Part shown: positions 31,946-42,985 of the stretch, in pieces | How positions within the stretch are numbered: the first letter of the stretch is position 1 | Layout of the letters: each line of letters starts with the position of its first letter | Assembly: GCA_013180625.2 (NCBI GenBank) | Contig: SNVD02013256.1 | Span: 1 to 64,000 of the forward strand | Length of the DNA: 64,000 bases | Source of the DNA: Boswellia sacra | Lineage: Eukaryota; Streptophyta; Magnoliopsida; Sapindales; Burseraceae | Reading direction: 5' to 3' | The notes under the pieces: model-generated | Databases searched by the model: none | Seen by the model: only the letters and a program-made list of their open reading frames with translations | What the model was told of the DNA's origin: nothing | Made by a program: the position numbers and the translations under genes

Positions 31946-31998
31946 ATTGTGGCAGCAGGTGGATCAATTCCTATGGTGCTGTATTATCGTGGAGTTGA

Positions 31999-32729
31999 AG
32001 GTTATACCAATTTCTGCTGGTGGACTTGATTTTTCAGGGCCGGTTGAGAAGTCCTTTATTGATCTGGTAACTAAGAAGCCGATGGTGAATTCAGTTGTAT
32101 CACTCACCGGATTTGCTCTTGTTGGGGGTCCAACAAGGCAGGATCATCCCAGGGTCGTTGAGGCACTGATGAAGCTTGATGTTCCATACATTGTTGCATT
32201 GCCTTTGATGTTTCAAACAACCGAGGAGTGGTTGAACAGTACTTTGGGGCTACATCCTATTCAGGTAGCTTTGCAAGTTGCTCATCTAGAGCTGGATGGA
32301 GGCATCGAGCCCATTGTTTTTGCTGGCCAGGATCCAAGAACTGGTAACTGAAGCGTCCTTAATATGTCTTAATACATGAGTTTATTTATTTATGTTTATT
32401 TTCACTATTTCATGTATTTTACGAACTATTAAAATAGCGATTATACATACTTCAAAAAGAGAATAACAATTTGTTCATCTGAGAGCAAAAAACTGGCCAA
32501 AAAAAAAAGCTATTCAAGCATTGTCTGTATCAGTTATAAGCTTTTGCCTCACTGGTTGAAGCTATGTTGTCTTGTTAATGCTTTTCCTTTGCGTGGTTTC
32601 TATGTTGCCATTCCTTAGGGTTTAATGAAATCTGATGTGATTGCAGGAAAATCACATGCTTTTCACAAAAGGGTGGAGCAGCTGTGTACCAGGGCAATTA
32701 AATAGGCTGACCTGAAAAGGAAATCGAAG
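31999..32729 (+). pseudogene. CHLH: Mg-chelatase subunit H fragment 2 (two exons)
   Basis: Exon 31999-32343 encodes about 115 residues with [26 protein letters not shown] and [15 protein letters not shown], all highly conserved in plant CHLH. The intron (GT at 32344, AG at 32646) is followed by exon 32647-32729 (KSHAFHKRVEQLCTRAIK, then a TAG, then ADLKRKSK). The full protein is about 1380 residues, so only a small internal part is present. Not functional. Confidence 0.92.
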
Positions 32730-33112
32730 GTATTTGGTCTTTTGCTACAGGCCTTTATAATCTGTAAAAAGCTAGGACTTCATAATCGAAGGTATTTCTA
32801 CTATTTTTAATTATCTTTTAAAAAAATTATTGAGGTTCAGTTGCTTCATATTTATCAATCAGGTTTTATTTTCCACTACTTTTCTATCTCTTTTACCTTT
32901 TTTTTTAATTGTTTCATTTTAATTGTTTTTTTTTTGGGTTCATTGTGCTAGCCTCTTGATCTTCTTATTCTGTTGTCTAATCAAACTCTTTACCCCTACA
33001 ATTTTCCAATATTTACGTGGACGCTACTGCGTCAATCTGTTTGTTAATTTTTTTCTTTTTCAATTTTTCGTTACAGTTTTTTCTTTAATCATTATCTATC
33101 TTGATTTCTTAG

Positions 33113-35757
33113 GAAACTGTATCCCATTTCGTTGATCGATTGTCAGAAGAGTATTCAGAGTATATTGATATAGTGCAACCAGTTCAAGTTGTAGTATATG
33201 AAATGAAATTGGGGTTATCCATAATGTTGTGAAGCACTTTGCAAAATGCATTTTTGAGCAGACTTGGCGAGGATAATATCGATAGAGTTTGGGTAAAAAC
33301 TAGATTTGATTTTGTTTAGAAATTACACTTTTATATTTTGTAATTGGATTTAAATGTCTGAGTTGAATTGTCTGGCAGGAGTCAATTTATTCATTGATGA
33401 GATTCCCTAGATGTTGTGGATTGGGTTCAATTTCAAAAGCCAGGCTGCTTGAGTGTTATTCCTGCGAGATAGATTTTCCTTCAAACCTCTTTGCAATGGA
33501 TATCATTTTGCTGGAAAAGTTGGTCAGTTATTCAAGGGATGTTAACACTGTAAAAGTAATTTATCGTCTTAAATAAATTTCCTCGTAATAATAGTTCCGA
33601 CTGTGTAGTTATCCTTTTGGAATGCAATTTTTCTTCTTATTTTTAGTGGCTTTTAATTTTGGTACTCTTTTCCTTTATTATGACGGAATTAACATCTATT
33701 GTGCCCCTGAAATGCTTTCCCATAATAGAAGGGTTCTGGCTTGCAGCTTAGAGCTTCTGTACATCAAAATGCTTATATTCGTGTTGCATATTTTGTAGCT
33801 AATTCACAACTAATGGATAAGGCTTCTTTCACAGTTAGATGCTTTTCCTAAGGTTGATTTTAATTTCATGTGCACTTACAGTTGGATTGTTTTCTAATAT
33901 GACAATATTCTGGATCAGGTATTGGATAAAATTTTTTGTGAGTTTGCAAGCATTTGGATGAATATGAAAGTCCAAGTAAAAACCAAAGAAGATCTTGATG
34001 CTCAACAATACAAATTCAGGTGCCGTGCCTTTATGATTGATAGAGTTTTTTAAGTTGATAAATCATTACTAAGCAAGTTGTTTGCAAATGATACTCTACC
34101 AAAATTGGAGGAGCTACTTTCTGAAGAAGAAGTTACTGAAAAGGTTATGCTTATACTGTTACATTGCAAACTCATTATGCCTGTATATTTTAAAGGCTTT
34201 CAATCTTCGCCATGTTTTAACATAGATGTAATACATTCAGGTGGAAGCTGATGATGAGTGTGAGAGTTGGGAGGATGAATGGAACATTCTACAGGAATCT
34301 ATCCTGCACAAAATGGTCTATATACACAATCAATTATTTGGGTCTACTGATCTTGTCTTGAGTGTAAGTTGTCTCTGAAAACTCTCTGGATGCATAATTG
34401 GCCTTATGGTTTGATAAAAACACTTTTCCTTTTCCGTGTTCATGTGGGAAATTGTAACCACCTATAGTACTATCTTTTTGAAATTTTCCTGATCAACGCG
34501 TGGAAAGAATCAGGTACTTGGGAAGTATCTTAGTTACATGTTGCAGGTGCTCTATTTTTGGTGAAACTTGAGAGTTACTGTGTATTTTTCTAAAAAAGTT
34601 CTCTCGAAAGATGCCACTGGGCTACCTATGATTATTTTCTTTGCTAAGTAGTTTACCTGATTAATAAATGAAAACATCACAAGAATGGCATCTTGTTATA
34701 TAAAAATTTTGATTGTGTCCACTGTACATATTTGTATGTTTGGTTTATTTATCATTTTCTCAAACTTTCTGTGTCAAAAAAATGAAACATGGTAGTTGCG
34801 AGATTGAAATTTTTGCCGGCAATTTGCTTATTAAAAGAAAATCTCTCTCCCTTTTCCTGTATTTGTGTGGGTTTGCTTCAAGTCATGGATTTTTTCGCAA
34901 TGTGCCTATACTAAAAATTGTTTGTTGATCGTCTTGACCCCAACAGCTTGGGACCTTCCAAATCTCTGACGCAGACAGATTGCTTTCTTTTACCAACTCT
35001 TATACATTGGGAGAAGAAATGATAAGAGGTAATTATCGATTTCTTTTCCCAAGTTAAATAGTTAATTGGTGGTAACTGAAGGAAGAAAATATTTACCCTA
35101 TCCTTTTGTTTGCAGGTTTAGGGGGTCTATGTGCTTCACCTTTTGACACCAGACTTGCACCAGAGCATGTACTACGCCTTTGCTTGGAGCATGACTAGAA
35201 ATATGTTCCATTTCACAACTCAGCTTGCAAATACAATGTTTACAAGGTTTTGCAAACTTCATCACCATATTGGGACAACAGTTGTTATTAATTTCATCAT
35301 TGTAGTTTTCATTTCCTCATATTTTAATGTTCTATTTTTCTCTTCCAAACCATTTATAGAGGATTCAAATGCTCTTGTTACATAAAAAATGGTGAAGGTA
35401 CTTACATCTCTTAAATAGCGGGTTCATACACTTCTGAGTGAGTGGGAAGATCACCCTGGTCTACAGAAGGTCGTGGATATGATGGAAATGCTGTTGGCTA
35501 TTCCTCTGACAACTTCTCTAGCAAAGGTACTCAATATAGTTAGTCATGGTCAAATTATTTTGTCAAATATTATAGTTTCCATCACCTTTCAGCTTTTTAC
35601 CTGTTTAATTTTTATTACATTTCATTCTATTTTGGCTTACAGATCTGCTGGAACCCATTACTGGTCTGGTGTGTGCATGGCAAAAGATGGAGTTTGATTA
35701 TTGGCCTGCATTGCTTGATGAGGTGCAAGATCAGTATGAAAATAATGCTGGGAAGGT
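33113..35757 (+). pseudogene. MDN1: Midasin (MDN1) fragment, about nine exons
   Basis: Exon-like blocks at 33113-33292 (RLSEEYSEYIDIVQPVQVVV), 33379-33555, 33747-33838, 33919-34143 (SIWMNMKVQVKTKEDLDAQQ), 34241-34363 (ESWEDEWN), 34947-35030, 35117-35250, 35396-35527 (LSEWEDHPGLQKVVDM) and 35641-35757, mostly with GT-AG borders. I recognise the C-terminal half of the giant AAA ATPase midasin of pre-60S ribosome export. Stops (for example near 33230 and 34050) and the fragmentary extent show it is a captured pseudogene. Intron 33293-33378 and others are kept. Confidence 0.82.
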
Positions 35758-36334
35758 ATGTTTACCTGGATAATAATTGTTTGAGTAAGAACTTTGCTAT
35801 CTATATAGAACTAATGGTAATAGCAGCTATAAGTTCACACTATTTTTGGCTTATATTATGTGAGGAATTAGTATACAAAAAACCTTCCTCCTTTCAGCAT
35901 GTTGAAGCATACCATTATATAGTATAGTGTCAAATATAAAAAACAAGATAAAAGCAGAGGAAGCAGGTGAGACTTCATTTTGGCTATCTTGCAACCATAT
36001 TCTATATTTTTGCAGTTTGTTTTGTATAGATACTATTTGCATTTTTTACAGTAGTTTCTTGAAATTCTCTAAGTAGCTTTATTGTATGTATTAAAAAGAA
36101 GAATCATCTATTCAGTTTGACTATTGTACACTTCTCTCTGCTGCCAACTTCCTCCTGTAATTGCTTCTTTCCTTTGTGTAATTCACTGGGAAACTTGAAA
36201 GTTGCTGTGCAAAAATGAATGCGTTTCTTTCTAGTGTTTGGTGGTGATAAGACTGGTCCAAGGAATTTCAATTATAATTAATGTTTTTGGTTTCATTAAA
36301 TTTTTCTTGACATTCAATGGGTGCTGACTTCTAC

Positions 36335-37091
36335 CCAATGCAAGTAGACTTCTTGCTCCTTGGTGGTGATCTATTCCATGAGAATAAGCTGTCAAGGTCA
36401 ACACTAGTTAAGGCAATTGAGATTCTCCGTCGCCACTGCCTTAATGATCGACCTGTGCAGTTCCAAGTTGTTAGCAACCAGACTGTAAACTTTCAAAATG
36501 CATAAGGACTTATTATGCATTTAAGCCTTCTTCTTTTTTTAGAAAATTACAAAATCTTTCTCTTTTTTAAGGTTGGAAATATTGATGTATTATGTATGAC
36601 TTGGCTATGCTAGTGCATGTCTAATTTCTTGCTCATGGCTAAAGTAATAAATTTGATTTGGTTGCACCGATGAGTTGAGGTTTCCAGTAATCTTACGCTA
36701 TTTTGTGAAACCATTAAACTTCTGCTTTTGTGTGTTTTCTTTTTCAGTTTCATTTCTGAATATAAAACATGGTTATGTTGCACTATCTTTTCTTTTCCTT
36801 TCCTTTCCTTGTTCAATATTAAAATTCCTGGAAACACTTTGGCTAAAACCATAAATTTATGTTCATAATGGTAGCATCTGGTGTGTGCACACATATAGAC
36901 TTAAGTAGTCATACATGGAAAAATGCATCACTCACCAAAATATCATTTTTCCAATTATAGATAATATTTTTTATTCATAACAGCATGTCAATCTTAACAG
37001 ATTTGGTCATGTAAATTATGAAGATCCTCACTTCAATGTTGGTTTGCCAGTGTTCAGCATTCATGGAAACCATGATGATCCTGCTGGAGTG
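36335..37091 (+). pseudogene. MRE11: MRE11 fragment (two exons)
   Basis: Exon about 36335-36498 encodes [20 protein letters not shown] and [18 protein letters not shown], the phosphodiesterase-motif region of the DNA double-strand-break nuclease MRE11. Exon 37001-37091 encodes [19 protein letters not shown] and the motif GNHDDPAGV. The first donor reads GCATAAG (GC instead of GT). Only part of the nuclease domain is present; the rest of the protein is missing. Confidence 0.92.
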
Positions 37092-37419
37092 GTATGGATA
37101 TTATAGTGATTTACTGTATTTTACATTTTCTAATTTTTTGAGATGCTCCAACTTCCTGTTTGCTTAATTAGCCATCGACGGCTAACTTTGTTTGTATAGT
37201 TTATCGATACCAACTTAATGCTTGTACTTAATACATGATAAACCATAGAAATGCCCACAAAGCTATACACAAAGTTTTCTTGGCTTTATAACATACAGTT
37301 TGCTACAGGTCTGTTTGTGTGCACAGGTCTGTTTGTGGATATGTAGGATGAATGACATATGACAATATAGGATGAATGACATATGCCAAGTATATTTTTT
37401 TTAATTTTTGAAACTATTA

Positions 37420-37765
37420 TACTTGGCGGTCAAAAACCGTCAAGTATATATTTTTTTAATTTTAAACCTATTATACTTGGCGGTCAAAAACCGCCAAATA
37501 TAGTTATATGCATATTTGGCGGTTAAAAACTGTCAAATATATTTTTTTAATTTTTTAAAATTATTTATACTTGACGGTCAAAAACCGTCAAGTATAGTCA
37601 TGTGCATATTTGGCGGTCATAAGACCGCCAAATATTCTAAATTGACTATATTTGGCGGTGCCATTGATGGCGTTTTTAAGACCGCCAAATATATACATAT
37701 TTGACAGTCAAAGACTGCCAAATATATACATATTTGATGGTCAAAGACCGCCAAATATGGCATTT
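37420..37765. repeat. Subterminal hairpin repeats of the CACTA element
   Basis: Eight palindromic units of the form TTTGGCGGTC-(A)n-GACCGCCAAA, with variants, start near 37421, 37470, 37511, 37567, 37606, 37648, 37698 and 37729. They are expected transposase-binding sites of CACTA elements. ORFs through them are artefacts. Confidence 0.88.
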
Positions 37766-37780
37766 TTTCTTGTAGTGTAT

Positions 37781-38400
37781 GCCTTTGGAATGCCTCATTA
37801 TTTTGTAAAATAACAAAAGGAAAGCATCTAACATCTAAGCTAATAGTGAAACTATCAATGTTGCCTCTATCTCTCCACTGGACTACGAATAGGCTCATCA
37901 TATCACTCATGGCATTGTCTAGCTGGAACAACTAGATGAGAAATGGAAGCCTAGAGGTTACCCAACCCTTGTATCGATCATCTATCTATAGGTTAGGATC
38001 ATGGAATAGATTCCTCTTGATTGTCTGATGTGGCTAAGAGTCCCTCACATGCTCCAGATAACAAGCAAACAGTCTCCCAGGTTCGTACGCAGTCACCGAA
38101 TCCCTATTATCGATGTAGTCTAGCAAGGTCACAGAGGGAACTATGGGTGAAACTCGCCAAAAGCATGCACATGATAGAGTTCTTGATTGTCATGTGCTAC
38201 AAACTCCACCATGGATAGTACCAACGGATCAGAGTATCTGTAATGGCTGAAAACCAGTCAACCCGAGAACAAAACCTCTAAAGTCACCTCCTCATATGAA
38301 GTTGAGGACCATAATGGAAAATCCCCCTCAGACGGTGCTCAAATAGATAGCCTCTTCTTGTGGCCAAATATGAAAAGAAAAAATAAGAAAAAATAAGAAA
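37781..38400 (+). mobile_element. Tat 3' internal sequence right of the CACTA insertion
   Basis: No gene supported. Continues the post-integrase region of the Tat element whose pol ends at 29170; the 140 bases before the CACTA insertion and this stretch would be contiguous without it. Confidence 0.55.
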
Positions 38401-38690
38401 AGCTTGCTAAGTCAAAAACCTAAAAAGGTGGCTTAGGAAAAAATTAAGGCAATCCCGCTAAGTTGCAAAACTAAAAGGGCAGTTTAGGTAAAAGTTAGGA
38501 CAGGAAAATAGGAAAGAAATAAAAGAAAAGCTTGCTAAGCTAAAAACCAAAAAGGGCAACTCTAGCAAAAATTCAGACAACCTCTCTAAATCAAAAGATC
38601 GAAAAGGTGGCTTAGACAAAAATTAGAGTATAAAAAAATGAACCTGCTAAGTTGAAAACCCGAAAGTGCCGCCAAGGCAAAAATTAGGGT
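38401..38690 (+). repeat. Tandem repeat in the Tat 3' region
   Basis: Five degenerate units of GCTAAGTTGAAAACCCGAAA followed by GGCGGCTTAGGCAAAAATTA begin near 38401, 38456, 38529, 38581 and 38643 (spacing 52-73 bp). Repeats of this kind follow integrase in many Tat-lineage elements, supporting the orientation given. Confidence 0.75.
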
Positions 38691-38889
38691 GAAAAGAAAA
38701 ATGCTTAAAGGAGTAGAAGACTACCGCTGAACGTCTGACTTGGATCGATCCTCACATGGTCCACTTTGATCAATGTCTTAATAAGAATTAAGGGCATTGC
38801 GGTTAAATTAGATCCCATCTGAGGAATGATGGTCATAAGATTTAGGTCTCCAAGACCATCTAGTGAAACTAGTAGAAATTTTGCAAGAA

Positions 38890-39354
38890 GGCAAAACTAT
38901 AGCAGGCAAAGCCAATCAGACGATGTCTTATCCATCGTATCAGGTAGAGGAATGATCAAAGACAATGTCACCCTACCATATTTGGTGTGAATACCTATGG
39001 TAGAAAACAAGAAGTCAAAGAAATTGGTGAGGTCAAACATAGATGGTGTCTTAATGTGAATGATGCTTTCAAAACTTAATGAATGATAATCAAGTATGGT
39101 ATAGAATTCCTCATACAGAGGGCACAATCCTTGCCTATTAAAATGGAAGACATGATTATGAGAATCCCAAAAAGTCATGCAGTCTATGAGAAAACACATG
39201 TCACGCTTTGCATGTCGAAGGAATTTCAAATTGTAGAGACCACTAGATTTGGGTCATTTCCAGTCATTTTTTTTTAAAAGCTTCACGAAAGGTTAAAGAA
39301 CTTTGAGAGTAGCCTTAGACATGTTGGAAATCATGAAGAGGCATCGAGAAGCAT
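38890..39354 (-). pseudogene. Second antisense coding remnant in the Tat 3' region, PMD/DUF7745-like
   Basis: On the minus strand an open stretch of about 110 residues contains FWDSHNHVFHFNRQGLCPLY and EEFYTILDYHS, resembling the N-terminal part of PMD-related or DUF7745-type plant proteins (aromatic-rich VFHF strand followed by the P-x-EEF motif). Upstream candidate ATGs at 39354 and nearby lead into early stops, so the gene is decayed. A TATA box lies about 60 bases before the first ATG. It is separate from PMD copy 2, which starts further right on the same strand. Confidence 0.5.
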
Positions 39355-39412
39355 GAAAAAAACTTGAAAAATGAGAGAAGAAGGTGTGAAGGGAAATGAG
39401 GAGGAGAAGCTT

Positions 39413-39420
39413 TTTTTATA
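39413..39420 (-). promoter_or_regulatory. Possible TATA box for the second antisense gene
   Basis: Minus-strand TATAAAAA (within CACTATAAAAAAAGC), followed by a pyrimidine-rich leader. A cluster of GC-rich short repeats (ACCGGCTGGTGGTTGG type) lies 70-140 bases upstream, as before the other Tat promoters in this window. Confidence 0.45.
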
Positions 39421-39890
39421 GTGCAAAAGTTGAAGTACAAAAGGAAGGTGGAAGAAGGACCACCAATAGGCAGTGGAAGGATTGTCAATTAGCAATCCTA
39501 CCATTGGTCGGTAGTGGTAGGACAGTCAGCCAGTGATCCAACCACCAGCCGGTTGCGGTTAGGGCAAGAAACCCTTTGACACCTTTTTTCTACATGATCT
39601 AACTTCTAATTCACGTATCAATAAGCAATTCTGAGTGGATGACTTCCAAATTTTGTAATTTTATTCATAATTGGATAAATGATGATGTAGAAACAAATTT
39701 GAATAAATATGGAAGTAATTTGATCAAAATACACACAATTTAAGAAGTAGTGTACAAAACTAAAAACATAAGGATTTTTACCAAGTCTTTGAAGCTTGTT
39801 CATACAACTGATCGATTTGACTTAAGCATAAAAGTTCATATATGGAAGGTAAATGGACAATAAGAAGGAAACCAGCAAGAAAATTAGCTG
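39421..39890 (-). other. Spacer between the two antisense genes
   Basis: No coding sequence supported. Contains the GC-rich repeat cluster (39470-39560) and AT-rich DNA. Confidence 0.4.
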
Positions 39891-41460
39891 ATGACAGTAA
39901 TCCTCACTCATTGCCATCATCATCAACATCATCATCAACAAAGAAGGCTACAACCTAAGCCTCAATCTCTCTCTCCAAACAAGTATTCTTTTGATGACTC
40001 ATCTAATCCAAGCAAGAAGCATACAGTTAGAAGAGCTACTTAAAGTAGACATCATGCATGCATAACTAAATAGAATATCGTTTTACCAGATGCTAGTGAG
40101 GCATCTGCAAGACATATCCATGCAAAGCAGCTTCCATCCAGAAAATATGCTTCATGGAAGATTGTGGTACTTACATTGCATTGCATTGCATTTTTTATGA
40201 CGAACAAAAATTTGAAAAGTAGTAAGAAACACAAAAGAAGTTATAAGATGACTTACCAAATTGGCATCTTGAGGAATGAAAGGAATGGGCGTGGTCGGAT
40301 CCTCAATGATCACATGCCTGCTGATCTATCTATTGGCATCCTATCTATAGACTACATTGCTAGGGTAGGCCTAGATATCACCAACCACATGACCAGCTGG
40401 AAGAGTTGGTGGAATTGGGGGTGGTGAGGTTGCTCAGTAGTAGCAATAAAATAAGTTAGAGGTGCATGTACTAGAAGAGGAAACTCTCGACCTCTTCCTA
40501 TGATGAGTAAAAGAACTACAATATGACTAGAAGAGCCACACCTGATACAAGTAGAAGGCCGAGGAATTTCATCAATAGCCCAACCAAGCTTAGTGTGAAG
40601 TAATGTGGCTCAAGCCCACTCTGCATAAGAGATCGTCATCTCAAGAAACTTGATATCTCTCAAAGGAATACCACTTGTATGATCGTCACTTTAGGTTCCA
40701 TGGCCAAATCGCCATAATCAATCATCAAAGCAGGTGGTAAAGAAGGAATCTGGCAGTTGTGGGGACCCTTATACCATTCCCAAACTCTATCACCCAAGTG
40801 CCGCATCATACTATCGACACATGGAAGAAGGATGCAATAGTTAATATATGGAGCAGCAACCCTCATAGCATTCGACCAATTCTCAACAGGGTTCCACCAC
40901 TCAGAATGATCCTAGAAGATAGGGGTGTGGTAAAAATATTTATGGAATGAATAAAAACTAACTGTAATGTTTTTACCTTGCTCCAAGCCATGGTATGAAT
41001 ATAATCATGGAAGAAATCTAGCATATGAGACCTCTCAAGCTCCACACGAGGCATAACCCATTTCTTCATCCACAAAAAATAAAAATCCCAACAAGCAGGA
41101 TGTGATGATTGTAGAACGTGTAACTCATAGGTCCACATTTGTTATGAACAGAGCATAATCAAAAATGGAATTCATAGAAAAGAAACACAAAGGTGTAAAA
41201 GAGGAGAAGTCATGTGAATCAATAGTGCAAAACACCAATCGCAGTGATGCCTTGACATTCACGATCTAAACCAAAGAATAACTGACCAAGAGCAGCGCAG
41301 CCCAATCAAAGTCCCTCACCTGATCAAGATCATGAAGGGCAAGAAGTAGAGTCAAGAAGGTGGTGTCGATGCATTGGCAAAGAGCATCAGACCAAGTAGA
41401 TACACGATAAAGCTACGTGCATACTAGTCTACCTCGATTAGAGTTAGACTCGATCTCCTG
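39891..41460 (-). pseudogene. PMD protein gene, antisense, copy 2 (5' truncated)
   Basis: Minus strand. Blocks from 5' to 3': MWTYELHVLQSSHPACW and DFFHDYIHTMAWSK (about 40978-41138), a 65-base intron (40912-40976), MRVAAPYINYCILLPCVDSM and MRHLGDRVWEWYKG (about 40740-40866), then TKLGWAIDEIPRPST (about 40555-40605) and a low-complexity tail. It aligns with PMD copy 1, including the intron position. Sequence equivalent to copy 1 upstream of about 15165 is missing, because the Athila LTR begins at 41462. An ATC microsatellite (about 39911-39945) lies near the 3' end. Confidence 0.68.
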
Positions 41461-41461
41461 T

Positions 41462-42879
41462 TGATAGGTGTCTATTTATGTATTGCTTTCATATCAATTC
41501 ATCTATGTTTCTTTGCTATATTCCTTGGTATTTTCATGTTTTTGTGTGGTTTTGATGTTTGTAGGAGTTTTGGAGCAACTTGCACAAAAATGGAGTAAAA
41601 CCCTTCACTTTCACCTCTGCTAGTCAACCAATTTCTCGGAGTTGATTGTATCGATATACAATTAACCGATAACATGCTATATACCATTGAAAAGCTCTCG
41701 AAGTCTATTTTCTGGAGAAATTTACGGTTCATGAATTTATGTAGTGTACCGGAAGTTATGATAAAAATGGTATGAGAAGTATTCATTTGTAATTCCAGAT
41801 ATCACTATAGCATGTTATTAAATACGGGGACACTGTAGCAAGTTACTGTAGCAGAGTATATAAACATATTTTAGGGTTTTATTTTCATAACTTGAAGAGG
41901 GGAGAACGACTGGAGGAGGCTGCAGCTCTGAATTCTCTCATCTTTTGGAGTTCTTGAAGGAGAAAGAAAGCTTGGAAAGAGGAAGAACTACAAATCTAAG
42001 GAGATTTGCAAAATTTGCTAAGTTTCTTCCTTTCCCTTTCATTTTCTGGAATGTTTATTGTATTGTATTGTACGTTTTTGAACATGTGTAACTGAATCTG
42101 AATTGGTTGAGGGTGATTTCAAAGCCCTTGATATGGTTTTTGTGAGTTGATTGTGTAAGAAATTGTTATCCAATTCTCTAATTGAAGTTGCTTGTATTTT
42201 CCCATATTTAATGCTTATGATTGCTTACTGATTGTATTTGGAATGGCCAACTGAATATAATCTGTTATTGTCTATTGCTAGATTAGAAATCTTGATCCGT
42301 AATTGTCTTGAATTTCTAATCATTAGTAGCAAAATTGTGATCAGAGATTGCAATTGGAAAATACAACCTAGGTTAAATAATCCGAACTTGTGTGATTATT
42401 GCTTAGATCAACCTATCTTTCTCATCGTAATGCTTCCATTGAATTAAACTTAGAGAGCTTGTTCTAGGTTGTTTAATGGATAGAGATTAAATAAAGAGCT
42501 TGTTTTATTTAACAACAAAGTAAGGAAAGATTGGAGTAACAGAGCTTGTTGTTATCTACAGTTGATAACTTCAATGCTGTAATTGGATGACAATTCTACG
42601 ATTAATTCGTAAATCCATATCTTGTGGTAGAAAAGGATCCCTTAACCAGATTTCTCTCATTGATCTTCCATTCAAATTAACTTCTGTTTTGTTATTCTTA
42701 ATTTGCATTCTTATTTCATTTAGTTAATCATTCGACAAACCCCCCCCCCCCCCCCCCTGTTTTGTTTATTGTTGCTGAAAAATAACGAATTCAATTAGAA
42801 TCAATCCTCGTAGGAACGATATCTACTTATCACTTTATTACTTGTGCGACTAGTATATTTGCTAGTTTCGAATGCATCA
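41462..42879 (+). repeat. 5' LTR of Athila-type element 2
   Basis: Starts TGATAGGTGTC and ends GAATGCATCA, 1418 bp. Three ACTGTAGCA/ACTATAGCA motifs (near 41806, 41831 and 41846) lie just upstream of TATATAAA at 41857-41864. An 18-base C run occupies 42740-42757. Confidence 0.8.
41857..41864 (+). promoter_or_regulatory. TATA box of Athila element 2 LTR
   Basis: TATATAAA preceded by the ACTGTAGCA repeats. Confidence 0.6.
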
Positions 42880-42885
42880 AGTTTT

Positions 42886-42903
42886 TGGCGCCGTTGTCAG
42901 GGA
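42886..42903 (+). other. Primer binding site, tRNA-Asp type
   Basis: TGGCGCCGTTGTCAGGGA, six bases after the LTR end, matches the complement of tRNA-Asp with one or two mismatches. Confidence 0.85.
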
Positions 42904-42985
42904 TTGATTTTCTAATCAATTTGTTATTCTGTTTTTACTACTGATTCTTGATTGTTATTTCCTGATTGTTTGTGTTTAGGCTTTT

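Larger units (their letters stand above)
29309..37777 (+). mobile_element. Non-autonomous CACTA transposon with captured host gene fragments
   Basis: The left end reads CACTACAAGAA, the right end TTCTTGTAGTG: an 11-bp perfect terminal inverted repeat with the CACTA signature. The 3-bp target duplication TAT flanks it (29306-29308 and 37778-37780), also as expected. Subterminal hairpin repeats crowd the right end. No transposase is present. Instead it holds intron-containing fragments of Mg-chelatase subunit H, an AHP gene, midasin and MRE11, plus a possible C2-domain piece, all in plus orientation. It sits in Tat 3' sequence: integrase lies to the left and Tat 3' repeats to the right. Confidence 0.92.

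Noticed and set aside
31999..37091. Functional CHLH, MDN1 or MRE11 genes
   Set aside because: Only small internal parts of each are present, with in-frame stops, and they lie together inside a transposon.
37420..37765. Regularly spaced palindromic repeats that look CRISPR-like
   Set aside because: Plant nuclear context, degenerate units, no unique spacers, and a position at the end of a CACTA element; these are subterminal repeats.
29309..37777. Helitron as the vehicle for the captured gene fragments
   Set aside because: All fragments share one orientation as in Helitrons, but the ends are CACTA inverted repeats with a 3-bp duplication, which Helitrons lack.
42740..42757. 18-base C run as a functional element
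   Set aside because: A homopolymer inside an LTR; most likely slippage or a sequencing-length artefact.
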